A model generated the notes under the pieces. That model had not been told where the DNA came from, did not search any database, and saw only the letters and a list, made by a program, of their open reading frames with translations. The position numbers and the translations under genes were made by a program. A stretch of 64,000 bases of DNA from Saccharothrix ecbatanensis (GTDB taxonomy: Bacteria > Actinomycetota > Actinomycetes > Mycobacteriales > Pseudonocardiaceae): positions 496,001 to 560,000 of the forward strand of contig NZ_JACHMO010000001.1 in the NCBI RefSeq assembly GCF_014205015.1, in the 5' to 3' direction. This document shows, one piece after another, positions 8,011 to 16,611 of this stretch. Position 1 is the stretch's first letter. Each line of letters begins with the position of its first letter.

Positions 8011-8934
8011 ATGGTGACCATGAGGAAACCGGTGATCGAAGTGGCGGGGCTGAGGTGCCGCTACGGCTCGTTCGAGGCCGTGCGCGGGGTCGACTTCGAG
8101 GTCTCGGAGGGGGAGCTGTTCGCGCTCCTCGGCACCAACGGCGCGGGCAAGACGACGACCATGGAGACGTTGGAAGGGCTGCGCGCGCCCTTCGCCGGCA
8201 CCGTGCGGGTGCTGGGGCTGGACCCGTTCCGGGAACGTGCGGCGTTGCGGGCGCGCACCGGGATCATGCTCCAGGACAGCGGCTTCCCGGCGGACCTGAC
8301 GGCACGGGAGATGGTGGCGCTGTGGGGCGTCACGAGCGGCCGGCGTGCCACCGAGGACGTGCTGGAGCGGCTGGACCTGGCGCACCGGCGGGACGTGCGG
8401 ATCAAGCAGCTGTCCGGCGGCGAACGGCGTCGGCTGGACCTCGCGCTGGCCGTGCTCGGGCGGCCGGAGCTGCTGTTCCTGGACGAGCCGACGACCGGGC
8501 TCGACCCGGAGTCGCGGCAGCGGACGTGGGAGGTGGTGCGCGGGCTGCTGGCCGAGGGCACGACCGTCGTGCTGACCACGCACTACCTGGAGGAGGCCGA
8601 GTCGCTGGCGCACCGGCTGGCGATCATGCACGAGGGGGTGGTGGCGGTGTCCGGCGCGTTGGTGGACGTGCTCGCGGCCCAGCCCGCGCGGATCTCGTTC
8701 GACCTGCCCGGCGGGCTCGACGTCGGCGCGTTGCCGATGCTGTCGGGCGACGTGGTGCACCGGCCGTCCGGTCGGGTCGAGGTGCGGACCGGTGACCTCC
8801 AGGACGACATGGCGGTGCTGCTGGCGTGGGCGGGGCGGGAGGGCCTGCGGTTGGGCCGGATCCGCGCGCACCACGCGTCGCTTGAGGACGTGTTCCACAG
8901 TGCCCGGACGGGCAAGGAGGTAGTGGCCGCATGA
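8011..8934 (+). CDS. ABC transporter ATP-binding protein
   Basis: A 307-residue ATPase with Walker A GTNGAGKTT, signature LSGGERRR, Walker B LLFLDEP and the switch His in LTTHYLEEAE. The C-terminal 80 residues are the extra domain of drug or lipid exporters of the DrrA/CcmA type. In-frame ATGs at 8011 and 8020 are both plausible and neither has a clear Shine-Dalgarno sequence. It overlaps the permease gene by ATGA and faces the two-component system across a 100-base divergent region. Confidence 0.93.
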   Translation: MVTMRKPVIEVAGLRCRYGSFEAVRGVDFEVSEGELFALLGTNGAGKTTTMETLEGLRAPFAGTVRVLGLDPFRERAALRARTGIMLQDSGFPADLTAREMVALWGVTSGRRATEDVLERLDLAHRRDVRIKQLSGGERRRLDLALAVLGRPELLFLDEPTTGLDPESRQRTWEVVRGLLAEGTTVVLTTHYLEEAESLAHRLAIMHEGVVAVSGALVDVLAAQPARISFDLPGGLDVGALPMLSGDVVHRPSGRVEVRTGDLQDDMAVLLAWAGREGLRLGRIRAHHASLEDVFHSARTGKEVVAA

Positions 8935-9635
8935 TCGCCGCATTGGGCTTGGCGGAGCTGAAGCTGTTGCTGCGCAACCGGACCGCCGCCACGTTGGCCG
9001 TGTTGATGCCGTTGGCGGCGGGGCTGTACTTCGCGTTGGGGGTGGGTGGGGAGGACGACAGCTGGACGATGGTCGTCACGCTCCAGCTGCTGTTCTCGTT
9101 CGGGTTCACCGTGTACGTGACGGTGACGACCGCGTTGACCGCGCGCCGCCAGGACCTGTACCTGAAGCGGCTGCGAACGGGCGCGGCGTCGGACGTGGTG
9201 GTGCTGACCGGGATTCTGCTGCCGGTGGTGGTGCTCGGCTTGGCGCAGGCGTTGGTGCTGCTGGGCGTGAGCATGGCGGCCGGCGCGCCGCTGCCGACCC
9301 GTCCCGACCTGCTGGTCCTGGCGTTGATCGGCGGCGCCGCGATCAGCTGTGCGGCGGGCGTCTGCACCAGTGGTCTGACCGGCACGGCGGAACTGGCCCA
9401 GATCACCACGGCGCCGTTCTTCTTCGCCATGATCATCGGCGGCCTGATGGGCATGTCCGGTGGCGAGGACGCCTGGGTGTTCCTGATCCCGGGCGGTGGC
9501 CTGGGCACTCTCACCGGGGCGGCGTGGGGCGGCCCGACCGACCACGTCCTCGAAGCCCTGGCCTCGGTGGTCGCCTGGACCGCCGTGGCGACCGCCCTGT
9601 CCACCCGCTTCTTCCGCTGGGACCCGCGTACCTGA
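8931..9635 (+). CDS. ABC-2 type transporter permease
   Basis: A 234-residue integral membrane protein with six hydrophobic segments and the general layout of ABC-2 permeases. It starts inside the stop of the ATPase gene (ATGA), so the two subunits should be made together. Cargo is unknown; the divergent DesKR-like pair is its likely regulator. Confidence 0.9.
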   Translation: MIAALGLAELKLLLRNRTAATLAVLMPLAAGLYFALGVGGEDDSWTMVVTLQLLFSFGFTVYVTVTTALTARRQDLYLKRLRTGAASDVVVLTGILLPVVVLGLAQALVLLGVSMAAGAPLPTRPDLLVLALIGGAAISCAAGVCTSGLTGTAELAQITTAPFFFAMIIGGLMGMSGGEDAWVFLIPGGGLGTLTGAAWGGPTDHVLEALASVVAWTAVATALSTRFFRWDPRT

Positions 9636-9645
9636 CCGAGATTCA

Positions 9646-9830
9646 ATCGGCGCGAGCCCCGGCCTTCAGGCCGGCGGTAGCCGCTCCGATTCTGTCCGGC
9701 CCGCAGCGGGCCGTCATGCCGGACGGCGCTGGTTCTCGACGTACTGCTTGATGATGGACAGCGGAGCACCGCCGCACGAGGCGGCGAAGTACGACGGGGA
9801 CCACAGGTGATCCCGATAGGTCCGGACCCT
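9646..9830 (-). pseudogene. IS200/IS605 TnpA remnant with element-end hairpin
   Basis: On the minus strand, codons ending at a TGA (9716-9714) read about 38 residues clearly like the C-terminus of a Y1 (HUH) IS200-type transposase: HLWSPSYFAASCGGAPL then IIKQYVENQ, where the Tyr of KQYVENQ corresponds to the catalytic tyrosine helix. Upstream of about 9827 the similarity is lost. Beyond the stop, GGCC/TTCAGGCC (about 9658-9676) makes a hairpin of the kind found at element ends. No tnpB is left. This is a dead fragment between two convergent genes. Confidence 0.75.
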
Positions 9831-9869
9831 CGCCCTCGGTGGCTCTGTGCCACGAGGAACGGTAGGGAC

Positions 9870-9896
9870 AATTCAGGTCAGAACCCGTCCTGAATT
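9870..9896. terminator. Inverted repeat between convergent genes
   Basis: AATTCAGG (9870-9877) and CCTGAATT (9889-9896) form a perfect 8-bp stem with an 11-nt loop, just beyond the stop of the UDP-glucose dehydrogenase gene. Probably a terminator for it. Confidence 0.45.
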
Positions 9897-9900
9897 CGGA

Positions 9901-11178
9901 TCAAGCCGGGCGGCCGAGGGAGACGAGGTGGAAGCCGGCCTCGGTGACCTTGTCCGCCGGCAGGAGGTTGCGGGTGTCCACGATGACCGGAGCCGTCATC
10001 AGCGCCGCCAGGTTCGGCCAGTCCAGTTCGGCGAACTCCGGCCACTCGGTCAGCACCACCAGCCCGTCCGCGTCACGGGCCACCGCCTCCGGTGACTCCA
10101 GCACCCGCACCGGCCCGCAATCGGCCGAGACGCACGGGTCGTAGCCGGTCAGCCGAGCGCCCTCCTCGGCGAGCAGCCCCGCCACCGCCAACGCGGGCGA
10201 GTCGCGCAGGTCGTCCGTGCCCGCCTTGAACGTCAGCCCGAGCAACCCCAACCGCGCGCCGTCCAAGGGCAACGGCCCGACCGCGTCCCGCACCATGGCC
10301 ACCACCCGGTGCGCCTGGTGGCCGTTCGTGCCGATCGTCGCGCGCAGCAACGGGAAGTCGACGTGGGCGTCCTCGGCCGTGGACAGCAGCGCCCTGGTGT
10401 CCTTCGGGAAGCACGAGCCACCCCACCCCGGCCCCGGCTCCAGGAACGACGCGCCGATCCGGTCGTCCAGCCGCATCCCCTCGGTCACGTCCGCGATGTC
10501 CGCCCCGACCTGTTCGCACAACTCGGCCAGGCTGTTCACGTACGACAGCTTCATCGCCAGGAAGCAATTGCTCGCGTACTTCACCAGCTCCGCACTCGCG
10601 CTCCGCGTCACCAGCGCCGGCGCGCCCGTGCCCTCGTACAACGCCACCACCCGCCGCGCGGCCTCCTCGGCCTCCGCCCCGACCACGACCCGCTGGGGCC
10701 GCAGGAAGTCGTCCACCGCATGGCCTTCACGCAGGAACTCGGGGTTCGACACGACCTGGACGTCCGACCGCCCCACCAGCTCCGCCACCCGCTCGGTCGT
10801 CCCGGCCGGCACCGTCGACTTGATCACCAGCACGCACCCCGGCGGGACGGCGTCGCGTGCCTCGCGCAGCACCGCGTGCACCGCGGTCAGGTCCGCCGCA
10901 CCGTCCGGACCCGTGGGCGTCGGCACGCACAGGAACACGAAGTCCACATCGGACAGTGCCGCCGCGTTGCCGAGCACGAACCGCAACCGCCCGTCCCGCA
11001 GGCCTTCCCCGACCAGTTCGGCCAACCCCGGCTCGTGCGCGCCGACCTCCGCCCGCCCGAGCGCCGCCACTTTCGCCTCGTCCACGTCCGCGCACACCAC
11101 GGTGTGCCCGAGCCGGGCGAAGCAGGCGGCGGTGGTCAGCCCGACATAGCCGGCGCCGACGACGCCGATCCTGGCCAT
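9901..11178 (-). CDS. UDP-glucose 6-dehydrogenase
   Basis: A 425-residue UDP-sugar dehydrogenase. It has the N-terminal NAD motif GVVGAGYVGLTTA, the SNPEFLREG segment, the active-site Cys in GPGWGGSCFPKD and the C-terminal LGLTFKAGTDDLRDSPAL motif. It oxidises UDP-glucose to UDP-glucuronate with two NAD. The UDP-glucuronate decarboxylase in the same cluster (14756-15682) would turn the product into UDP-xylose. The start ATG 11178 lies within the 3' end of the GT9 gene (43-base overlap). Last gene of a five-gene run on the minus strand. Confidence 0.93.
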   Translation of the reverse strand: MARIGVVGAGYVGLTTAACFARLGHTVVCADVDEAKVAALGRAEVGAHEPGLAELVGEGLRDGRLRFVLGNAAALSDVDFVFLCVPTPTGPDGAADLTAVHAVLREARDAVPPGCVLVIKSTVPAGTTERVAELVGRSDVQVVSNPEFLREGHAVDDFLRPQRVVVGAEAEEAARRVVALYEGTGAPALVTRSASAELVKYASNCFLAMKLSYVNSLAELCEQVGADIADVTEGMRLDDRIGASFLEPGPGWGGSCFPKDTRALLSTAEDAHVDFPLLRATIGTNGHQAHRVVAMVRDAVGPLPLDGARLGLLGLTFKAGTDDLRDSPALAVAGLLAEEGARLTGYDPCVSADCGPVRVLESPEAVARDADGLVVLTEWPEFAELDWPNLAALMTAPVIVDTRNLLPADKVTEAGFHLVSLGRPA

Positions 11179-12026
11179 GGTCCACCTCCCAGCATCGACC
11201 GCGCGGCCTCCAGCACCTCGTCCACGGTGATCTCCACCAGCCCCGGGTCCGGCTCGTCGGCGAACGTGTCGCCGGTCGTCCCGTGCCACAGCACCCGGTG
11301 CGGCCCGGACCTCGGACCCCACTCGGCGGGGGACACCGGCCCGAACAGCACCACCGACGGCGTGCGGTAGGCGGTGGCGACGTGGGACACGCCGGTGTCG
11401 CCGCAGATCACGAGCCGCGCGCCCGCCACCAGGTCCAGCAGCCCGGCCAGGTCACCGATCCGCTCCCGACCACTGGCCACCGCATGAACCAGGGGCACCT
11501 CGTCGGGACTGCCGGTCACCACCACGTCCGGTCCCAGTTCCCGCACCACCGCCGCGAACCGCGTTGCCGGCCAACGACGTGCGGCGTGGCTGGCGCCGGG
11601 GTGCACGACGATCGCGTCGTCACGCGGCAACGGCGGCAGGAGCAGGTCGGCGGGGTCGCAGGCGATGCCGAACTGGGCCAGCAGCCGGCACCACCGCCGC
11701 ACCTCGTGCTCGTGCTCGGGCCACGGCACGTGCACGCCGTGCGTGATCAACCGGGCGGGTTTGGTGGCACGCAGCAGCTCGGTGCTCTGCGGGCCGCGTC
11801 CGTGCAGGTTGACCGCCAGGTCCGGCGACTCGTAGTCGATCGGCGCCAGCCCTTCGGTGGGCAGCAGCCGGTCCACCGCGTCGATCCGGTCCACCGCGTC
11901 GGCCAGCCAGCCGGGCGCGGCCAGGGTGATCTCGGCGTCCGGGAACGCCCGGCGCAGCCCGCGCAACGCCGGCACGGCCGTCAGCAGGTCGCCGAGACCG
12001 AGCGCGCGCAACACCAGGACCCTCAC
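11136..12026 (-). CDS. Glycosyltransferase family 9 (heptosyltransferase-like)
   Basis: A 296-residue GT-B transferase of the ADP-heptose:LPS transferase type. It starts VLVLRALGLGDLLTAVPAL, has VVHPGASHAARRWP in the middle and the donor-site stretch ICGDTGVSHVATAY near residue 215. Gram-positive actinobacteria have no LPS, so the acceptor is another glycan or a secondary metabolite. GTG 12026 overlaps the stop of the upstream GT2 gene (GTGA). The C-terminal tail runs over the start of the dehydrogenase gene. Confidence 0.88.
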   Translation of the reverse strand: MRVLVLRALGLGDLLTAVPALRGLRRAFPDAEITLAAPGWLADAVDRIDAVDRLLPTEGLAPIDYESPDLAVNLHGRGPQSTELLRATKPARLITHGVHVPWPEHEHEVRRWCRLLAQFGIACDPADLLLPPLPRDDAIVVHPGASHAARRWPATRFAAVVRELGPDVVVTGSPDEVPLVHAVASGRERIGDLAGLLDLVAGARLVICGDTGVSHVATAYRTPSVVLFGPVSPAEWGPRSGPHRVLWHGTTGDTFADEPDPGLVEITVDEVLEAARSMLGGGPWPGSASSAPAMSG

Positions 12027-13057
12027 CGCTTCACCGCCCCGCCCAGACGTGCCGACACGCGCACGCCGTCGTCGGCCGCCAGGACGATCCGACGGTCACG
12101 ACCGGCCACGGGCACCGCCCGGTGACGCCATTCGCCACGCAACCGGTGCAGGCACGCGGCGGGCGGGATCACGGCGCTGGTGACGATCATCTTCGCCACC
12201 TCGTCCGGTGTGCGCGGGCCGGGCGCGATGCGTTCGACGGCGAACCACGCGGTCAACGCCGCCCACACACCACCGAACGCCAACGCCGTCCGCCGCAGGC
12301 CGAGGAACCCGCCGACCATCGCCGCCACACCGGAGGCCGTGGTGACGGTGTGCTGCGGCAGCCGTCCCCGCGCGCCACCGATCCGTTGCCGCCACTCGGG
12401 TCCGATCAACCGCCGCGCCAACGCGTCGTCGGCGTTGCCGCGCTGCTGCGCCAAGCTGGCGAAGAACCCCGCCGGACGCACCGGGTGCGTGGTCACGCGC
12501 TCCCCGTTGACGATCCGGTACCCGTCCGACTGCACCCGCAACGCCAACTCGGCGTCCTCGCGGTAGGCGCGCGGGAACCGCTCGTCGAACCCGCCGGCGT
12601 GCACGAGAGCCGCCCGCCGGTAGGCCATGTCCGCGGTGATCCAGCGGGCGTCCGCCAGTCCGGCCGTGCCGCGTTCCCAGTCGGTCGGCGCGCGGTCCTC
12701 GGGCAGCGGCACCACGATCCGCGCCTGCGACGCGCCCACGTCCAGCCCCAGCCAGGCCAGGTCGTCGGCCAGCCGCAGCTTCCAGTCGTGCGCGGGCACC
12801 ACGTCGTCGTCCAGGAACGCGACCCACTCGCAGCACGCCGCACGCCACCCCGCGTTGCGTGCGGCGGCCGGTCCTCGTCCCCCGGTGCGCAGCACCCTCG
12901 CGGAGTGCGTCGGCGGCAACGGGCCGGGATCGGGCCGGTCGTCCACCACGATGATCTCGCGCGGCGGCGGGCCGTCGCCGTTCTCCAGCGCGTCGAGCAC
13001 CACTTGCAGGCTGTCGCGGCCCACGGTCGGGATGACCACCGCGTAGTCGACGTTCAC
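12023..13057 (-). CDS. Glycosyltransferase family 2
   Basis: A 344-residue GT-A transferase. The N-terminus YAVVIPTVGRDSLQVVL and the nucleotide-sugar motif FLDDDVVP (Asp triad) are clear, and AYREDAELALRV holds the likely catalytic acid. The C-terminal third has a hydrophobic stretch and basic residues that may touch the membrane. GTG 13057 overlaps the carbamoyltransferase stop (GTGA) and is preferred over starts further upstream that would lie inside that gene. Probably adds a sugar to the glycan made by this cluster. Confidence 0.88.
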   Translation of the reverse strand: MNVDYAVVIPTVGRDSLQVVLDALENGDGPPPREIIVVDDRPDPGPLPPTHSARVLRTGGRGPAAARNAGWRAACCEWVAFLDDDVVPAHDWKLRLADDLAWLGLDVGASQARIVVPLPEDRAPTDWERGTAGLADARWITADMAYRRAALVHAGGFDERFPRAYREDAELALRVQSDGYRIVNGERVTTHPVRPAGFFASLAQQRGNADDALARRLIGPEWRQRIGGARGRLPQHTVTTASGVAAMVGGFLGLRRTALAFGGVWAALTAWFAVERIAPGPRTPDEVAKMIVTSAVIPPAACLHRLRGEWRHRAVPVAGRDRRIVLAADDGVRVSARLGGAVKR

Positions 13058-14688
13058 AGCCGCCCCTCCGATCCCGGCCGTCGCACCACGAACCGGCCGA
13101 TGGCCAACAGGTCGACCGGCGCCGAGCCGAAGCACTCCAGCGCGTCGCGCGGGTCGTCCACCATCGGCCGCCCGGCCGTGTTCAGGCTGGTGTTCACCAC
13201 GACCGGCACGCCGGTGCGCCGGTCGAACTCGCGGATCACCCGCGCCATCAGCGGTTCCGAGTCCGGGTCCACCGTCTGCACCCGCGCCGTGCCGTCCACG
13301 TGCACGACCGCCGGTATCCGGTCACGCCACTCCGGCCGCACGTCGTGCACGAACAGCATGTACGGGCTCGGCAACGGCCCCCGCTCGAACAGTTCCGCCG
13401 CACGGTCCGCCAACACCATCGGCGCGATCGGCCGGAACTGCTCGCGTCCCTTGACCTCGTTGAGCCGGGCCAGGTTCTCCGCCCGACCGGGGTGCGCCAG
13501 CAGCGACCGCCGGCCCAACGCCCGCGGCCCGTACTCGCTGCGACCCTGGAACCAGGCCACCACCTGGTCGTCCGCCAACGCCTCGGCCACCGTGACCGCC
13601 ACGTCCGCCGGCTCCTCGTAGGCGATCTTCGCGGTGCGCAGGCAGTCCGCGATCTCCGCGTCGGTCCACGACCGGCCGAGGTCGGCGCCCGGCATCGGCG
13701 CGGCGGGCTCACCGGCGTCGGCCACCACCTGCAACGCCGCGCCCAGCGCCGTGCCAGCGTCACCGGCGGCCGGCTGCACCCACACCTCGTCGAACGGCCC
13801 CTCGGCGAAGATCCGGGTGTTCGCCACGCAGTTCAGCGCCACCCCGCCCGCCATGGTCAGCCGCTTCTGCCCGGTCCGCTCGTGCAGCCACCGGACCAGG
13901 TCCAGCAGGACCTCCTCGACCCGAACCTGCACGCTCGCCGCCAGTTCGGCGTGCTCCTTCGTCATCTCGCCGTCCGACTCGCGCCGCTTCGCCAGCGTCG
14001 CCCAGTCCAGCGGCTTCACCGCGAACCCGCCGTCCTCGGTCGCGTAGACGTGCTCCCGCAGCAGGTCGAGGTGCCGCGGCTCGGCGTAGGAGGCGAGCGC
14101 CATCACCTTGTACTCGTCACTGGACCGCAGGAACCCGAGGTGCTCGGTCAGGTCCTCGTACAGCAGGCCGAGCGAGTGCGGCAGGTGCTGCGCGGCCAAC
14201 GTCTCCAGTCGGTGGCCCCGGTAGCTGCCCGCCAGGTGCGACCGGCACTCGCCGCGACCGTCGTTCACCAGCACCGCGCAGTCCCCGCCGAACGGCGCGG
14301 CCAGGGCGGTGGACGCGGCGTGCGCGACGTGGTGTGGCACGAACCGCACGATCGCCGGGTCCAGCCCCGGCAGCGCGGTGGCCAGGAAGTACGGCGCGCG
14401 GCGGGCGTACTCGGTGCGCAGGTCCTCCCACGGCACGTCGCTCGGCTCGACCAGGTCCGGGTCGTAGGAGTAGGCGACGGCGTCCAGGTCGGCCGGGGTG
14501 AGCCCGGCGTGTTCAAGGCACCAGCGGGCGGCCTGCTCGGGCTGTTCCCACGCGGAGAACGGCACCGGCCGCTTGCCGTGCTTGCGCCGCGAGAAGCGTT
14601 CCTCCTCGGCGGCGGCCACCACCTCGCCGTCCACCACGAGGGCGGCCGCGGGGTCGTGGAAGACCGCGTTGACACCAAGCACGCGCAC
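13054..14688 (-). CDS. Carbamoyltransferase (NodU/CmcH/TobZ family)
   Basis: A 544-residue carbamoyltransferase. The N-terminal Kae1-like domain begins LGVNAVFHDPAAALVVDG and has the metal-binding HHVAHA; the C-terminal YrdC-like part has the family mark SEYGPRALGRRSLLAHP. Relatives use carbamoyl phosphate and ATP, via carbamoyladenylate, to put a carbamoyl group on a hydroxyl of a sugar or antibiotic. GTG 14688 has AAGGGG ahead of it. Placed among glycosyltransferases and nucleotide-sugar enzymes, it likely carbamoylates a sugar residue. The exact acceptor is unknown. Confidence 0.93.
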   Translation of the reverse strand: MRVLGVNAVFHDPAAALVVDGEVVAAAEEERFSRRKHGKRPVPFSAWEQPEQAARWCLEHAGLTPADLDAVAYSYDPDLVEPSDVPWEDLRTEYARRAPYFLATALPGLDPAIVRFVPHHVAHAASTALAAPFGGDCAVLVNDGRGECRSHLAGSYRGHRLETLAAQHLPHSLGLLYEDLTEHLGFLRSSDEYKVMALASYAEPRHLDLLREHVYATEDGGFAVKPLDWATLAKRRESDGEMTKEHAELAASVQVRVEEVLLDLVRWLHERTGQKRLTMAGGVALNCVANTRIFAEGPFDEVWVQPAAGDAGTALGAALQVVADAGEPAAPMPGADLGRSWTDAEIADCLRTAKIAYEEPADVAVTVAEALADDQVVAWFQGRSEYGPRALGRRSLLAHPGRAENLARLNEVKGREQFRPIAPMVLADRAAELFERGPLPSPYMLFVHDVRPEWRDRIPAVVHVDGTARVQTVDPDSEPLMARVIREFDRRTGVPVVVNTSLNTAGRPMVDDPRDALECFGSAPVDLLAIGRFVVRRPGSEGRL

Positions 14689-14755
14689 GGCGTTCCCCTT
14701 TCGCTCAGGTGGACCGTTGCTCCTGTGTGGACCGTTGCGGACGGACGTCGATCGA

Positions 14756-15682
14756 CTACCCGACGAGGTGGCGGTCAAACGACCGCCGCAACCCCTCGTC
14801 CAGCGAGATCTCCGGCTGCCACCCCAGCAGTTCGCGGGCCCGCGAGATGTCCGGCCGACGGCGGCGCGGGTCGTCGGTCATGGCGTCGACGTGCTCGATG
14901 GTGGACGTGCTGCCGGTCAGCTCGACGACCTTCCGGGCGACCTCCAGCACCGTGACCTCCTCCGGGTTGCCGAGGTTCACCGGACCGGCGTGGTCGCAGT
15001 CCGCCATCGACAGCAGGCCGCGCACCAGGTCGTCCACGTGGCACAGCGAACGGGTCTGCGTGCCGTCGCCGTGCACGGTCAGCGGCTCCCCGGCGCGGGC
15101 CTGCCGGACGAACGTCGGGATCATCCGGCCGTCGTCCGGGCGCATCCGCGCGCCGTAGGTGTTGAAGATCCGCACGATGCCCGCGTCGGTGCCGTACTCA
15201 CGGCGGAACGCGCAGGTCAGCGCCTCACCGAAGCGCTTGGCCTCGTCGTACACGCTGCGCGGGCCGATCGGGTTGACGTTCCCCCAGTACGTCTCGCGCT
15301 GCGGGTGCTCCAACGGGTCGCCGTACACCTCGCTGGTGGACGCGATCACGATCCGCGCGTCCTTGCGCCGCGCCAGCTCCAGCGCGTGCAGCGTGCCGAA
15401 ACCGCCCGTTTTCAGCGTGTCGACGGGTGTGCGCAGGTAGTCCAGCGGCGACGCGGGGCAGGCCAGGTGCATCACCAGGTCCACGTTGCCGAGCAGGTCG
15501 AGCGGTTTGGCCACGTCCTCGGTCACGACGCCCAGCCGCGGGTCGTCCGGCAGGTTGTCCACCGACCCGGTGCGGAAGTCGTCCACGCACACCACCCGCG
15601 TGCCGCGCCTGAGCAGCGCTTCGCACACGTGCGAGCCGAGGAACCCGGCCCCACCCGTCACCACCGCCCGTTCGAATCCCAT
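14756..15682 (-). CDS. UDP-glucuronate decarboxylase (UDP-xylose synthase)-like epimerase
   Basis: A 308-residue extended SDR. It shows TGGAGFLGSH for NAD binding, STSEVYGDP, and the catalytic pair in SVYDEAKRFGE with the upstream GNVNPIGPRS typical of UDP-xylose synthases. It would decarboxylate UDP-glucuronate to UDP-xylose, which fits the UDP-glucose dehydrogenase at the end of the same gene run. A dTDP-glucose dehydratase is an alternative but less likely from this signature. The ATG at 15682 lies 9 nt downstream of a GGGTAG box, suggesting stress-linked expression of the cluster. Confidence 0.87.
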   Translation of the reverse strand: MGFERAVVTGGAGFLGSHVCEALLRRGTRVVCVDDFRTGSVDNLPDDPRLGVVTEDVAKPLDLLGNVDLVMHLACPASPLDYLRTPVDTLKTGGFGTLHALELARRKDARIVIASTSEVYGDPLEHPQRETYWGNVNPIGPRSVYDEAKRFGEALTCAFRREYGTDAGIVRIFNTYGARMRPDDGRMIPTFVRQARAGEPLTVHGDGTQTRSLCHVDDLVRGLLSMADCDHAGPVNLGNPEEVTVLEVARKVVELTGSTSTIEHVDAMTDDPRRRRPDISRARELLGWQPEISLDEGLRRSFDRHLVG

Positions 15683-15691
15683 GGGCTGGGC

Positions 15692-15716
15692 CTACCCGTC
15701 GATCCGATGAGTAACC
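15692..15716 (-). promoter_or_regulatory. Stress-type promoter, GGTT-N15-GGGTAG
   Basis: On the minus strand GGTT (15716-15713) and GGGTAG (15697-15692) precede the UDP-xylose synthase ATG by 9 nt. It should drive the glycan gene run. Confidence 0.6.
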
Positions 15717-15733
15717 GCGGCTTCTCCGGGTAG
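15709..15733 (+). promoter_or_regulatory. Stress-type promoter, GAGT-N15-GGGTAG
   Basis: GAGT (15709-15712) and GGGTAG (15728-15733) precede the GTG of the divergent glycosyltransferase by 9 nt. The two promoters overlap back to back, so both arms may be switched together. Confidence 0.6.
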
Positions 15734-15742
15734 TACCCGCTG

Positions 15743-16591
15743 GTGTCCCGAACGACCGTGGTGATAGCCACCCGTGACCGGGTGGACGACCTCACGCGCA
15801 CGTTGACCCGACTAAGAGAGCTGGACGTGCCGGTCGTCGTGGTCGACAACGGCTCGACCGACGACACGGTGGCGCGCGTTCGGCAGCACTTCGACCAGGT
15901 GGAAGTGCTGGCCCTGGGCCGCAACGAGGGCGCGTTGGCGCGCAACCAGGGCGTGCGGCGGGCGACCACCCCGTACGTCGCGTTCAGCGACGACGACTCG
16001 TGGTGGGCCCCCGGCGCGCTGCCGTGCGCGGAGGAGTTGTTCGACCGGCACCCTCGGCTGGGGCTGATCGCGGCCCGCACGATCGTCGAACCCGACGGCC
16101 GGCTGGACCCGGTGTGCGACGAGATGGCCCGTTCGGTGCTGGGACGTGACGACGACCTGCCGGGACCGTCCGTGCTGGGCTTCGTGTGCTGCGGCGCGGT
16201 CGTGCGGCGGTCGGCGTTCCTCCAGGTGGGAGGGTTCCACCCCGTGCTGTTCTGGCCGGGGGAGGAGCGCCTGTTCTCCTGGGACATGGCCGCGGCCGGG
16301 TGGGCGTGCTGCTATGTGGACGACGTGGTGGCGCACCACCAGCCGTCCTCGTTCCGGCCGCCGTCAGCCTGGCGGCGGCGGGTCGAGATGCGCAACGAGC
16401 TGCTGACCACCTGGCTGCGCCGTCCGATCGGGGTGGTGCTCGGGCAGACGTTGGCGCTGGCCGGGAGGGCGTTCGGCGACCGTGACGCGGGCCCGGCACT
16501 GGCCGCCGCGCTGCGCAGGCTGCCCGCGGCGGTGCGGCACCGGCACACCCTGCCCGACGACGTGGAACGCCGCGTGGCGCTCGTCGGCTGA
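15743..16591 (+). CDS. Glycosyltransferase family 2
   Basis: A 282-residue GT-A transferase starting TTVVIATRDRVDDL, with VVDNGSTDDT and the Asp-rich nucleotide-sugar motif AFSDDDSWW, plus VLGFVCCGAVVRR before a GGFHPVLFWPGEE acidic motif. It faces away from the UDP-xylose/carbamoyl cluster and shares its promoter region, so it probably works in the same glycan pathway. GTG 15743 is fixed by the GGGTAG box 9 nt upstream; there is no Shine-Dalgarno sequence. Confidence 0.88.
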   Translation: MSRTTVVIATRDRVDDLTRTLTRLRELDVPVVVVDNGSTDDTVARVRQHFDQVEVLALGRNEGALARNQGVRRATTPYVAFSDDDSWWAPGALPCAEELFDRHPRLGLIAARTIVEPDGRLDPVCDEMARSVLGRDDDLPGPSVLGFVCCGAVVRRSAFLQVGGFHPVLFWPGEERLFSWDMAAAGWACCYVDDVVAHHQPSSFRPPSAWRRRVEMRNELLTTWLRRPIGVVLGQTLALAGRAFGDRDAGPALAAALRRLPAAVRHRHTLPDDVERRVALVG

Positions 16592-16611
16592 CGCGGCGCA
16601 TGATGGTGCCC

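Noticed and set aside
14756..14763. GGGTAG on the minus strand upstream of the carbamoyltransferase gene
   Set aside because: It is the end of the UDP-xylose synthase gene (its TAG stop), lies about 70 nt from the next start, and the next gene has an ordinary Shine-Dalgarno sequence. I treat it as chance.
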